The notes under the pieces are model-generated. The model ran no database searches. It saw only the letters and a list, made by a program, of their open reading frames with translations, and was not told the DNA's origin. DNA of 64,000 bases, taken from positions 1,426,001 to 1,490,000 of the forward strand of contig NZ_BOSG01000001.1 of assembly GCF_018403225.1 (NCBI RefSeq), read 5' to 3'. Below, one piece after another: positions 1-6,956 of this stretch (position 1 is the first letter of the stretch; each line of letters starts with the position of its first letter). Source of the DNA: Paenibacillus sp. J23TS9 (GTDB taxonomy: Bacteria > Bacillota > Bacilli > Paenibacillales > Paenibacillaceae). A program made the position numbers and the translations under genes.

Positions 1-80
1 AAAACCTCTTTTCCAATGTGGTAGTTGCGGCCAATAATGACAGCCGGTCTTTTTGATCGTCTGCCTTGAACTGTCTTCAT
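1..80 (-). CDS. Partial CDS, N-terminus of an unidentified protein, possibly a hexapeptide-repeat acyltransferase
   Basis: Reading leftwards from an ATG at 80, an open frame of 26 codons runs off the window edge. It begins MKTVQGRRSKRPAVIIGRNY and continues HIGKEV. The IGRNYHIGKEV stretch has the spacing of left-handed beta-helix hexapeptide repeats, as in acyltransferases, but 26 residues are too few to name it. It starts 18 bases after the fabZ stop, so the two genes are probably cotranscribed. The only SD-like stretch (CGGAG) lies inside the repeat box that ends fabZ, about 12 bases from the ATG, which is long. Confidence 0.45.
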   Translation of the reverse strand, partial: MKTVQGRRSKRPAVIIGRNYHIGKEV

Positions 81-81
81 T

Positions 82-106
82 GAGCTATTGTTCTCCGTTA
101 GTTGAA
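82..106. repeat. Dispersed palindromic box, copy 1 (fabZ stop)
   Basis: Plus-strand sequence GAGCTATTGTTCTCCGTTAG followed by TTGAA. It matches the window-wide box of two 8-base arms around TTCCC. The fabZ stop codon (98-100) is the TAA of the right arm read on the minus strand. Confidence 0.6.
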
Positions 107-538
107 TGCCTCAATAGTATTAAATGAAAACATGATTTCTGCTTCACAAACCAATTCATGGTTTACCATGGCGATGCCTGTTCCTTTGACTATCTGTCCC
201 TTGGTTCGGGTCACTTCGAATTCAAGATGGAGTTGATCCCCTGGTTTTACTTGCTTTTTGAACCTACAATTATCAATACCAGTCAGCAACCCTATCATAT
301 GGTTATTGCTCATTACGTTGAACATAGCGATACCGCCCACCTGAGCCAGTGCTTCTACAATCAATACTCCAGGCATGACGGGATAATCGGGAAAGTGACC
401 AAGGAAATAAGGTTCATTGAAAGTCACATTTTTAATTCCAACGGCTTTCTTTCCCTCAACAATTTCTAAGATTCTATCGACCAAAAGAAAGGGATATCTA
501 TGGGGAATAAGCTCTTTAATTTGATTAATATCAAGCAT
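98..538 (-). CDS. fabZ: 3-hydroxyacyl-[acyl-carrier-protein] dehydratase FabZ
   Basis: This 146-residue protein has the usual length of FabZ, the hot-dog-fold dehydratase that turns beta-hydroxyacyl-ACP into trans-2-enoyl-ACP in the elongation cycle of type II fatty acid synthesis. The family signature is clear: [14 protein letters not shown] near the N-terminus, then [20 protein letters not shown] with catalytic His48 and Glu62. An AGGAGGC-type ribosome binding site precedes the ATG at 538. The TAA stop lies inside a copy of the dispersed palindromic box (82-106), so the last residues may derive from the repeat. It sits away from other fab genes, so it may be an accessory copy. Confidence 0.93.
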   Translation of the reverse strand: MLDINQIKELIPHRYPFLLVDRILEIVEGKKAVGIKNVTFNEPYFLGHFPDYPVMPGVLIVEALAQVGGIAMFNVMSNNHMIGLLTGIDNCRFKKQVKPGDQLHLEFEVTRTKGQIVKGTGIAMVNHELVCEAEIMFSFNTIEAFN

Positions 539-595
539 GGATTGCCTCCTCTGTTATTGCCTTATAACCATTCTAACGTCATTTGGAGAAATCTG

Positions 596-620
596 CCATT
601 AATCCTTCCCGTTAGCTTAA
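596..620. repeat. Dispersed palindromic box, copy 2 (stop of the DUF6886-like gene)
   Basis: The right arm TTCCCGTTAGCTTAA is well conserved and the left arm is degenerate. The TAA stop of the 612-1136 gene is inside the box at 612-614. A further partial arm (CTAACG) lies at 573-578. Confidence 0.55.
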
Positions 621-1136
621 TGAATTATTGTTTTTTGCATTATTAAATCTATGTATGCCAAACCCTTTAAAATTGGAAGCTAGTATCGCTTCTCTTAGGG
701 GATATAAATTTGTAGTGAATCTTAATTCAATTCCTCTTTGAATTAATCTTTCTATTAAATCTCCATATATTTGCACTGTCTTGGGTTTAACTGCTTGATG
801 AGAGATATAATAACCAGCTGTCTTATCAAAGAGTTCAAAACCTTCATCCTTAAAGCTATATCTAAACATGGTCTGGTTTGATATCCGTGTATACCAATCG
901 CTTTCTACTGTAACTATAATATTGGCAGTCGTGTTATTAAAGAAAAGTTGCATTTGCTGATCCGTTGTCATTTCGTCTCTTCTCAATACAATACGCGGGC
1001 AATCCCTGGGAAAATAGTATGTAAACTCATGCTCTTCGTCAATTGCCCAAACTACTGCAGGAAAATCGGGGCGATTTTGTTTTTCTTTGGGAATAAATAT
1101 TTTGATACGATCATCCTCACTAAAATGATATAGCAT
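612..1136 (-). CDS. DUF6886-like protein of unknown function
   Basis: This is a soluble 174-residue protein. Its N-terminus reads LYHFSEDDRIKIFIP, followed by VVWAIDEEHEFTYYFPRDCP. That pattern (histidine-phenylalanine-serine start, then WAIDEEH and a FPRDCPR motif) is what I recall for the DUF6886 group found in Bacillota. No catalytic role is known to me. There is no signal peptide or membrane segment. An AGGGGAG-type ribosome binding site precedes the ATG at 1136. The C-terminal tail NNAKNNNSLS is low in complexity and runs into a dispersed box that provides the stop, so the native C-terminus may have been replaced. Confidence 0.65.
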   Translation of the reverse strand: MLYHFSEDDRIKIFIPKEKQNRPDFPAVVWAIDEEHEFTYYFPRDCPRIVLRRDEMTTDQQMQLFFNNTTANIIVTVESDWYTRISNQTMFRYSFKDEGFELFDKTAGYYISHQAVKPKTVQIYGDLIERLIQRGIELRFTTNLYPLREAILASNFKGFGIHRFNNAKNNNSLS

Positions 1137-1200
1137 GTAATTTCTCCCCTTTCATAACGAGTGCACGAAGTGATCGGCGGCCTGATTGTCGGTGATTCAA

Positions 1201-2403
1201 CTATCGTGCTAGTGCTACAAAATGCCGCCCCACAGAGTAATATTCATCCTTATTCACGGCATCGTCCAGCCACTTCATCAGCTTCACCCCGTCCTGTTCG
1301 GCATTGTAGAAATGATTTAATGGGGAGAGTGTATGTGGTGTCCTGCCCGTCTTCTCGTTAAGACCGTAATCTGTGATGTAATAATAGTAGCCTGGCAATA
1401 CTTCAGTTAGCTCTCGGGCAGATTGCAGCATGCGCGCCGACCAGCGATGCACATATTCGTCATCATCCGAAACATCACCATTCAGATCCTTTTCAAAGTC
1501 GAACAGCAGCTCGTCATAAAGTGTATTGGACTGCAAAAGTACCGCATTGTCCGGGAGCAGCTTGCGGTTCGCTGTGAATATGGACGAAATCAAATCATCG
1601 TGGACTTCATATCCAAAGGTTGCTGCAAAGTTGGCACTCCATTCGTTATCGATAATATTCGGCCAGCGTTCGGCATTCAAGTAGGAGCCGTCCGAATATT
1701 GATAAATGCGGGCATCCGGGTAGCATTTCGCAATCTCAGGCGCCCAGAAGGCAGCTCCGAATCCTCCGGCGCTTTCTCCCGCAATGAGGATCTTTTCAGG
1801 CGCAGAGAAATGGTTTGTAACCCATTCCAATGCTGCACGCGTATTGGCTTGACCGTTGTAACGCATTGTAAACGGCTTGCCTTTGGCGTCCGTATATTCC
1901 TTGGATGCATTCCCGATATGCAGATCACCAGTAGAATAAGGGATATATACAATGTTCCAATCCTTGAACGGATTGTCAGGGTTATTATTTTTCAACAGTC
2001 CGCCAAGCGTACTTACCTTAAAGAATGGAATGTTCGGAAAGTAATATTTGATCTTACCGTTCTTCATTACATCACCCAGACTGATCGGATGCGCGGCAGT
2101 CACCTCATCCCAGGCCACACCGCCCCCAGAAAAATAAATGATCAATTTATTTTCAGCAGCAGCTCCCTTATTGGCAAGTAAATAATATTCCGAACCGTCG
2201 GCAGAAAATACTTGTGCATCCTGATCAAACTTGATTTTATTCCAGACATAGCGCTCCGCAGCAGCCCATTTATCCGGTTCAGCAGGCTTTTCAAGGATAA
2301 AGAAATAAACATAACCCACCAAAACCCCGAAAATAAGTATAATTCCACCTATCGCAGTCAGGAGAATCTTGTTGATTCTTTTCATTGTTTTCTTTTTTGT
2401 CAC
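1201..2403 (-). CDS. Membrane-anchored pectinacetylesterase-like hydrolase
   Basis: This 400-residue protein begins with a GTG at 2403, seven bases after GGGCGG. Residues about 10-33 form an N-terminal signal anchor. The body carries IIYFSGGGVAWDEVTA (oxyanion-hole type) and ILIAGESAGGFGAAFWAPEI (a GxSxG nucleophile elbow). Both are typical of the plant-type pectinacetylesterase/Notum fold family of alpha/beta-hydrolases. A distal catalytic histidine probably lies in the TPHTLSPLNHF region. Known family members deacetylate pectin or other acylated polymers, but the substrate here cannot be read from sequence. It would act outside the membrane. A second in-frame ATG (MKRINKILLT) is possible but less well placed. 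Confidence 0.75.
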   Translation of the reverse strand: MTKKKTMKRINKILLTAIGGIILIFGVLVGYVYFFILEKPAEPDKWAAAERYVWNKIKFDQDAQVFSADGSEYYLLANKGAAAENKLIIYFSGGGVAWDEVTAAHPISLGDVMKNGKIKYYFPNIPFFKVSTLGGLLKNNNPDNPFKDWNIVYIPYSTGDLHIGNASKEYTDAKGKPFTMRYNGQANTRAALEWVTNHFSAPEKILIAGESAGGFGAAFWAPEIAKCYPDARIYQYSDGSYLNAERWPNIIDNEWSANFAATFGYEVHDDLISSIFTANRKLLPDNAVLLQSNTLYDELLFDFEKDLNGDVSDDDEYVHRWSARMLQSARELTEVLPGYYYYITDYGLNEKTGRTPHTLSPLNHFYNAEQDGVKLMKWLDDAVNKDEYYSVGRHFVALAR

Positions 2404-2443
2404 ACAAAGACCGCCCTTTCAACCATAATGTAGTCAGCAAGTT

Positions 2444-2484
2444 TTTCAAATAAAAACAGACGGTGTTCACTACCGTCTGTAACG
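2444..2484 (-). terminator. Intrinsic terminator
   Basis: ACAGACGGT and ACCGTCTGT form a 9-bp stem with a short loop. On the minus strand the stem is followed by TTTTTATTT. It lies between the sigma/anti-sigma relic and the hydrolase gene, so it would have ended the relic's transcript. Confidence 0.75.
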
Positions 2485-2771
2485 CGCTGTCGATCAGATT
2501 TTTTTTCTTCTTTAATGAGTAGTAATTCAACTCCACATAATTCCTCATCAATTGTATGATACCACAGAATGGAAATATCTGGCGTAATATTTGCCCCGAA
2601 AATCCCCTCGCAAACACCCCATTTATTCACCGCTACTTGAGATACGGTTCACCGTAATATATCTAGCTAACGGTTCTCTTTGAGCGTGTAAGCCCGATCC
2701 AATATCGAAGTTATACGTAATAGTGGAATGCCCCCCACTGGCTTTGGACAAGATTCCCATTGTTTTAATTT

Positions 2772-3130
2772 TTATGATTCCAAGTAGCTTTCGACAATTT
2801 TCATCAAGGCTTCTTTGCTTATTTTATCCGTATTTGCCGTTACATTATAAACGTATTTTTCATTTTTGTCTGGGCTCTCGTATACCCATGTCAACTCGCG
2901 CAAATGCGAAGGACCAAATTCTATACTGAACTGCCGCATAACCTGTGGAGGCCATTAACATCATTCCTACAAACGCAGTTAAACCAAGGGTATACTTCTG
3001 CAAGTTGTGGAATGTCTTCAAAAATACTTCCTGTGCGTTATCCTCGGCTTCCGCATAATTGCCCAGCATATGATAACATTAGAGAAAAATCGGTTTTTGA
3101 TAAACCTCCATGATTTTCTCGAATTTTTCT
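2772..3130 (-). pseudogene. Collapsed sigma factor / anti-sigma-like gene pair (relic)
   Basis: Read on the minus strand, about 3130-2995 encodes sigma-70 region 2: FEKIMEVYQKPIFL, a stop, then CYHMLGNYAEAEDNAQEVFL and KTFHNLQKY. The frame then passes directly into a membrane segment (LGLTAFVGMMLMASTGYAAV). After a frameshift near 2920 it continues in another frame as GPSHLRELTWVYESPDKNEK, YVYNVTANTDKISKEALMKI and VESYLES, ending at a TAA at 2772-2774. The simplest reading is an ECF sigma gene and its neighbouring membrane anti-sigma-like gene fused by a deletion, then decayed by a nonsense and a frameshift mutation. The rest of 2404-3416 shows no intact gene. Confidence 0.7.
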
Positions 3131-3182
3131 GTGCTCTCTCCTCAGGATCTTGGTCAGTATCCTCGCGAAAATCACAGAACTT

Positions 3183-3218
3183 GTACCGATAAAACAAAAA
3201 AGCCGCTGAAATAGCGAC
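3183..3218 (-). repeat. 36-nt repeat with terminator-like hairpin, copy A
   Basis: The first 25 bases (GTACCGATAAAACAAAAAAG, then CCGCT) are identical to 42767-42791, and the following AATAGCGAC also matches. On the minus strand it reads as an imperfect GCCGCT/AGCGAC hairpin followed by TTTTTTGTTTT, so it may be a mobile terminator. It lies upstream of the sigma relic. Confidence 0.65.
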
Positions 3219-3416
3219 TCTCAACGGGACTATGTTCTGGTCCTCCGACTCTCTTCGTATAAATTCCATTATCAAGCAGGTGACACGCATAGGTATGACG
3301 AAAGCGATGCGAATATATCAGCTAGCCGTTTTAATACCCACCTGATCGTTGGAATAGCCATTCGCTTTATTGGATGTGTACCAGTTACAAATAAGGCTTT
3401 ACAAGATACTTACAGC

Positions 3417-3872
3417 TCATTGCCTCGCGAACGTGATGTAATCGACTTGGATGGGCTCTGCAGATTCGATCCGAAGTGCCCGGTTAATCTGTCCCCGGTG
3501 ATATTGCCCATGTAAGAGGACCTGCGACAGGATGTCCCGGACGGACGATCGGAACGGATCTCCGCTCTGGTTTGCATAGTCGACCATCTCATCCAAACCG
3601 GATTCCTTGAGCCCTTCGATATAGACACGATATTGCTCGGCATTTTCATCGAACATCGTCCGGATCGCCGTCAGGTCTTCCGTTTCCTCCCACAGCGAAT
3701 ATAGAGCGCTGCCCTTGCCCTGCAATCGGGACAGCCAGACTCGTTCCGCGACCGCGACGTGTCGAACCAGCTTCAGAAGGTCCTTGTTCTTCGTCGCACT
3801 CTCCTCGAGCGCGTCCAAGATGCGTCCGTCCGCCCAGTACAGGTGGTCCATCATGCGCTTGATCGTCTTCAT
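3417..3872 (-). CDS. DinB-family protein
   Basis: The 151-residue protein starts KTIKRMMDHLYWADGRILDA and has a four-helix-bundle pattern. The metal-site histidines expected for DinB/YfiT proteins are in MDHLYWAD (first His), LVRHVAVAERVW (second) and LLHGQYHRGQ (third). Bacterial DinB proteins are damage-inducible or thiol-transferase-like metalloproteins; the actual reaction here is unknown. The gene looks clearly richer in G and C than its neighbours, which hints at separate acquisition. A GGGGGAAACC stretch precedes the ATG at 3872. No operon partner is evident. Confidence 0.85.
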   Translation of the reverse strand: MKTIKRMMDHLYWADGRILDALEESATKNKDLLKLVRHVAVAERVWLSRLQGKGSALYSLWEETEDLTAIRTMFDENAEQYRVYIEGLKESGLDEMVDYANQSGDPFRSSVRDILSQVLLHGQYHRGQINRALRIESAEPIQVDYITFARQ

Positions 3873-3906
3873 TTCGGTTTCCCCCTCTTCGTCTCATCGA
3901 TTCCTT

Positions 3907-3932
3907 GAACCTGGTGTTATCCGTTAGTTTAA
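3907..3932. repeat. Dispersed palindromic box, copy 3
   Basis: The right arm ATCCGTTAGTTTAA is conserved and the left arm is degenerate. It lies 5' of the DinB gene and 35 bases from copy 4. Confidence 0.5.
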
Positions 3933-3966
3933 TCATTTGAATATTTTGCTCAACTAATCTGCACTT

Positions 3967-3991
3967 GAACTATCGTTCCCCGTTAGCTTAA
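3967..3991. repeat. Dispersed palindromic box, copy 4 (near consensus)
   Basis: GAACTATCGTTCCCCGTTAG followed by CTTAA. This is one of the best copies: the two arms pair around TTCCC with one mismatch. No gene uses it as a stop. Confidence 0.65.
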
Positions 3992-4022
3992 CACCTATAT
4001 TTTAGCGATTGTCAATCTAACA

Positions 4023-4045
4023 TGCTCGATGTTCCCTATAGCTTA
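4023..4045. repeat. Degenerate palindromic box, copy 5 (stop of 4036-4344 gene)
   Basis: TGCTCGATGTTCCCTATAGC followed by TTAA. The TAG stop of the adjacent membrane protein (4036-4038) falls at the position where other copies carry TAA. Confidence 0.4.
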
Positions 4046-4344
4046 ATATTGTAATACACGCTCGAGAACGCCCATCCTGCCATATGAACGAGCAATACAA
4101 TCCCCAGGACTGGAGCTGCAGACAATTTCACACCGCATACTATCATGATGAATAAGATATAGATTGCTACCAGCGTAATTTTCCATGCGGATGCTTGAGA
4201 TTTACTTGAAATGACATGAAATCTTTCATCAAGTCCCCTTTGACGCGCTGCTTGCTTGCGACCCCACCATAACCCGAGCAATCCTCCAAAAATGCCGAGC
4301 AGTATCATCAGTAAGACTCCAACCTGATTCAAACTCATGATCAT
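4036..4344 (-). CDS. Small membrane protein paired with an XRE regulator
   Basis: The 102-residue protein has three likely membrane segments: about residues 10-28 (VLLMILLGIFGGLLGLWWG), 53-72 (ITLVAIYILFIMIVCGV) and 76-96 (APVLGIVLLVHMAGWAFSSV). A basic loop (GRKQAARQRGLDERF) sits between the first two. It resembles the membrane partner that commonly follows YozG/YgzD-type XRE regulators in Bacillota, whose role is not established. Its ATG overlaps the regulator's stop by four bases (ATGA), so the two genes are translationally coupled. Both are probably controlled by the three operators at 4560-4621. Confidence 0.75.
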   Translation of the reverse strand: MIMSLNQVGVLLMILLGIFGGLLGLWWGRKQAARQRGLDERFHVISSKSQASAWKITLVAIYILFIMIVCGVKLSAAPVLGIVLLVHMAGWAFSSVYYNIKL

Positions 4345-4544
4345 TCACTCCCTTTGTCAAAAATAAATACATCTTCAATGTAACGATCGAACACTTTCGC
4401 AATTTTATATGCCAATTCTAAGGATGGATTAAATCGGCCATTCTCAATGGATATGATCGTCTGTCTCGAAACACCAACTCGTTCGGACAACTGTTCCTGT
4501 GTTAGCCCTATAGCTGATCTTAAATTTTTAATACGATGTTCCAT
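4341..4544 (-). CDS. XRE-family HTH regulator (YozG-like)
   Basis: This 67-residue protein is almost entirely a Cro/CI-type helix-turn-helix domain: LRSAIGLTQEQLSERVGVSR, then QTIISIENGRFNPSLELAYK. Such minimal regulators bind DNA as dimers and typically repress their own operon. I place the start at the ATG at 4544 (MEHRIKNL) because AGGTGG lies six bases upstream; an in-frame codon 15 bases further out would sit on top of that site. Three palindromes directly upstream are the obvious binding sites. It forms a two-gene operon with the membrane protein at 4036. Confidence 0.88.
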   Translation of the reverse strand: MEHRIKNLRSAIGLTQEQLSERVGVSRQTIISIENGRFNPSLELAYKIAKVFDRYIEDVFIFDKGSE

Positions 4545-4559
4545 CCAACCCCACCTCAA

Positions 4560-4621
4560 TGTAAAGCTAGCTTTACGTAAAGTTTACTTTACTTTCATTT
4601 TGATGTAAAGCATAGTTTACA
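4560..4621. promoter_or_regulatory. Three palindromic operators upstream of the XRE gene
   Basis: Three related palindromes lie in 62 bases: TGTAAAGCTAGCTTTACG (4560-4577), GTAAAGTTTACTTTAC (4577-4592) and TGTAAAGCATAGTTTACA (4604-4621). All share GTAAA...TTTAC half-sites. Their position directly before the ribosome binding site of the XRE gene suggests autoregulation by cooperative dimers. Confidence 0.7.
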
Positions 4622-4678
4622 TCAGTCAAATACTCTTTATTTGCGTAAAACAAAAAAACAGCTTTAAGTAAAAAAGAA

Positions 4679-4726
4679 ACCTACATCCTAACTAACCGCT
4701 CAACTGCAGTCAGATATAATGTAGGT
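4679..4726 (-). terminator. Terminator downstream of the ECF sigma gene
   Basis: CCTACAT pairs with ATGTAGG, and an inner CTGACT/AGTTAG stem can form. On the minus strand it is followed by TTTCTTTTTTACTT. It lies 26 bases after the sigma factor stop. Confidence 0.55.
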
Positions 4727-4751
4727 CTATCAATGTTTTGAGCTTAAAAGA

Positions 4752-5711
4752 CTATATTTTCTCGCGCCAATCCAGGTTTGGAGCTTTCTGCAGCTGCACC
4801 GATACGCCAAGTGTTTCTCCTGCTTGGAGCAACAACTCTTTACAAAAATAATAACCTCGATGATACACAATCCGATTGTCTTCGAAATCATATTCATGAA
4901 TATCGTGAAGAACAAGCCCTAGCTCAGTTTCAGCCAATACCACGAATACTTTCCGGCCCCACAAAAGCTCCAACGAAACATGCAAAACCGGCCCTCTGTG
5001 TTTGAAAGAACCATTAAGCATTTCTCGCTTTGAATATTCCTGAAATCCGGGTTTTGCATCATTATGAATACTTTCCTCAAACATTCCAAGAATACTGTCC
5101 ACATCGCCGCTTCTCATTGCCTGAAGTAAGGTATCGAGCAGCAAAGCGTTGAATTCAATTTTTTCAGGATGAATTGGATCAGGTAATATGTTGCGATGCT
5201 TGCGAATATTAGCCCTCGCACGGTTAAGAGCTGCATAGACCGAACCTTCGGTCATTCGTACCATCCCTGCGACGTCGGAAGCGGTAAAATCGTATACTTC
5301 CATAAGCAGGAAAACAGCGATTTGCCTTTGCGGCAGATACTGGACCAATACTTCTAGTGCCTCAATCATTTCCAATGGATCAACTGTTTCTTCTGGAAAA
5401 TCGTTGGAGTCCTGTTCTGAATACGTATCCATTGAAATCTTTTTCTTCCGAAGCCCGTCAATTCTCGTATTTGTAGCAATTCGGAACAAGTAAGATTTTA
5501 ATGCGATCGGGTGCCAGATCTGGGCCATTGTTGCAAAAGCTTTCAATAACGTTTCTTGAAATAGGTCCTCTCCATCCCAGGGAGAACCCGTTAAATAACG
5601 GCAATATCTCCAAAGTGATGGGCGATGCGGTTCGACCAATTCCTCAAATTTCTTATGTAATGCTCGAGTCTCTTCAACAATCGGATCATAAGATTGAGAC
5701 ATGACATCCAT
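4752..5711 (-). CDS. ECF-type RNA polymerase sigma factor with C-terminal extension
   Basis: The 319-residue protein has sigma region 2 at about residues 28-95 (LWRYCRYLTGSPWDGEDLFQ and ETLLKAFATM) and region 4 at about 125-175 (YLPQRQIAVFLLMEVYDFTA, then SDVAGMVRMTEGSVYAALNR). ECF factors recruit RNA polymerase to stress promoters. It is about 130 residues longer than a minimal ECF factor. The extra C-terminal part (about 190-319, alpha/beta, SnoaL-like in length) resembles sigma factors that carry a built-in regulatory domain. No anti-sigma gene is adjacent, which fits that arrangement. It is transcribed alone and ends at the hairpin at 4679-4726. The fold of the extension is inferred, not recognised. 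Confidence 0.8.
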   Translation of the reverse strand: MDVMSQSYDPIVEETRALHKKFEELVEPHRPSLWRYCRYLTGSPWDGEDLFQETLLKAFATMAQIWHPIALKSYLFRIATNTRIDGLRKKKISMDTYSEQDSNDFPEETVDPLEMIEALEVLVQYLPQRQIAVFLLMEVYDFTASDVAGMVRMTEGSVYAALNRARANIRKHRNILPDPIHPEKIEFNALLLDTLLQAMRSGDVDSILGMFEESIHNDAKPGFQEYSKREMLNGSFKHRGPVLHVSLELLWGRKVFVVLAETELGLVLHDIHEYDFEDNRIVYHRGYYFCKELLLQAGETLGVSVQLQKAPNLDWREKI

Positions 5712-6027
5712 CCCTTCCTGTTTTCCTTATGTAAGACGTTTAGAATGTTGAAAATCATACGGTCGTATTAATAATATTTTTATTTGGTATGATCCAGAGT
5801 ATTAGTTCTTCATATAGAAAGGAATCCCTCCATAAAATTCGCTTACTTGAGGAACTGGTTATTTCAACCAATCTAATTCCGTTTAACAAACAACTCAAAT
5901 AAATTGCTATCCGTTCAATTTACTGATATTATAATAAAGAATTATTTTTGTTCGGATTTCGTCTTGAAGATCCTGAGAGCAAGGATAGTAAATATATGTG
6001 TGGTTATCACACTAGGAGGAAATAACA
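5712..6027. other. Divergent intergenic region, sigma factor / cold-shock gene
   Basis: No gene is seen. The right end is the untranslated leader of the cold-shock gene. A TATAAT sits at 5930-5935 without a well-placed -35, and a small hairpin (GTGTG/CACAC, 5998-6012) directly precedes the AGGAGG at 6014-6019. The hairpin could influence initiation with temperature, but this is speculative. Confidence 0.4.
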
Positions 6028-6228
6028 ATGGAACAAGGTACAGTAAAATGGTTTAACGCAGAAAAAGGTTTTGGCTTTATCGAACGTGAAGGCGGAGAAG
6101 ATGTATTCGTTCATTTCTCAGCTATTCAAGGCGAAGGCTTCAAATCTCTTGACGAAGGTCAAAGAGTTACTTTTGACGTAGAAAAAGGTCAACGTGGACC
6201 CCAAGCTACTAACGTACAAAAAGTTTAA
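6028..6228 (+). CDS. Cold-shock protein (CspA/CspB family)
   Basis: This is a 66-residue single cold-shock domain. It has RNP1 (KGFGFIER) and RNP2 (DVFVHFSAI) and starts [17 protein letters not shown]. Such proteins bind single-stranded RNA or DNA and act as RNA chaperones. The length and sequence are typical of Bacillota Csp proteins; several paralogues are usual, so I do not assign a letter. AGGAGG lies eight bases upstream of the ATG. The long leader is common for csp genes. It is the only plus-strand gene in the first 19 kb and ends at a strong hairpin. Confidence 0.96.
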   Translation: MEQGTVKWFNAEKGFGFIEREGGEDVFVHFSAIQGEGFKSLDEGQRVTFDVEKGQRGPQATNVQKV

Positions 6229-6244
6229 AAATGATAACAATAAA

Positions 6245-6277
6245 AAACAGACTCTTTAATAAGAGTCTGTTTTTTTA
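6245..6277. terminator. Bidirectional terminator after the cold-shock gene
   Basis: AACAGACTCTT and AAGAGTCTGTT form a near-perfect stem with a tiny loop followed by a T-run on the plus strand. The mirrored A-run gives a T-run on the minus strand, so it can also end the SRPBCC gene transcript. Confidence 0.9.
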
Positions 6278-6387
6278 TGGTCCAGAAAAACAAATTCAAA
6301 ACCCTACCCAAGCAAATAAGTAGCGAAATGGTACAGGTACATATCGACAGTTTTCAGACCACATCTTTGGTGTTACTTTATTTCGTG

Positions 6388-6816
6388 CTAAAACTTTCTT
6401 TTATGATACGGAAGACCCTCGCCGTCTTCGCAGTACTGTTTAAGACTGTACAAAAAAATAGCCCAGTTATAATTACAAAGACGAAAAAATGCGGTCACTT
6501 CCGCCCAATTCATCTGACGAAAAATGATTGAAGTTCTCCCGTTTTTTTCCTCAATATCAAAAGAAATAGTCGTACCTATCCATTCTGGATCTGAATCTAC
6601 ACACTTCCACAAAATCTTTTTATCGGTAATAAGTTCATCCACTCGCATCTTTGTTAAGCCTTTGCCGCCGAATAGGAACTCATTTATACAACCGATCTGA
6701 TCATTAACTTTTAGTTCATTTGTCCATATTTCTGAAAGCCCTTTTGCTGTGGTTAAAGCTTCATATACTGTAGAAGCTGGAACATTCACAGTCTGTAAGT
6801 GTTCGATATTTGCCAT
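6388..6816 (-). CDS. SRPBCC (AHSA1-like) domain protein
   Basis: A single START/Bet v1-like domain of about 142 residues. It begins NIEHLQTVNVPASTVYEALT with the glycine-tryptophan pattern ILWKCVDSDPEWIGTTISFD and the aromatic tail FFRLCNYNWAIFLYSLKQYC found in AHSA1-like proteins. These bind hydrophobic ligands or chaperones; no specific role can be given. I chose the ATG at 6816 (MANIEH) because AAAGGAGG ends nine bases before it. The ATG at 6825 touches that site directly and is unlikely to be used. It is convergent with the cold-shock gene. Confidence 0.82.
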   Translation of the reverse strand: MANIEHLQTVNVPASTVYEALTTAKGLSEIWTNELKVNDQIGCINEFLFGGKGLTKMRVDELITDKKILWKCVDSDPEWIGTTISFDIEEKNGRTSIIFRQMNWAEVTAFFRLCNYNWAIFLYSLKQYCEDGEGLPYHKRKF

Positions 6817-6894
6817 ATTACTCATCCTCCTTTAAGGATTTAGTTTATGAAATGATATATCTGTCTACTTGAATGACAAACGGCAATAACTCAA

Positions 6895-6929
6895 AACGTC
6901 CCGGCACCATCCTTCGGTACAGGGACGTT
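6895..6929 (-). terminator. Terminator after the GH43 gene
   Basis: AACGTCCC and GGGACGTT form an 8-bp stem with an internal GGCACC/GGTAC pairing, 28 bases after the TAG of the large glycosidase gene. The T-tail is weak. Confidence 0.5.
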
Positions 6930-6956
6930 CTTATTAGTTAGTCGCTATTTGGCCGT

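Noticed and set aside
2291..2630. Two short minus-strand frames at the hydrolase start
   Set aside because: They cross the hairpin terminator at 2444-2484 and overlap the hydrolase gene in another frame.
3018..3290. A 90-codon minus-strand frame
   Set aside because: It runs across the sigma relic and the 36-base repeat in a different frame and has no site or protein similarity.
5998..6019. Small hairpin before the cold-shock gene as an RNA thermometer
   Set aside because: The stem is only five pairs and does not sequester the AGGAGG, so it is noted but not claimed.
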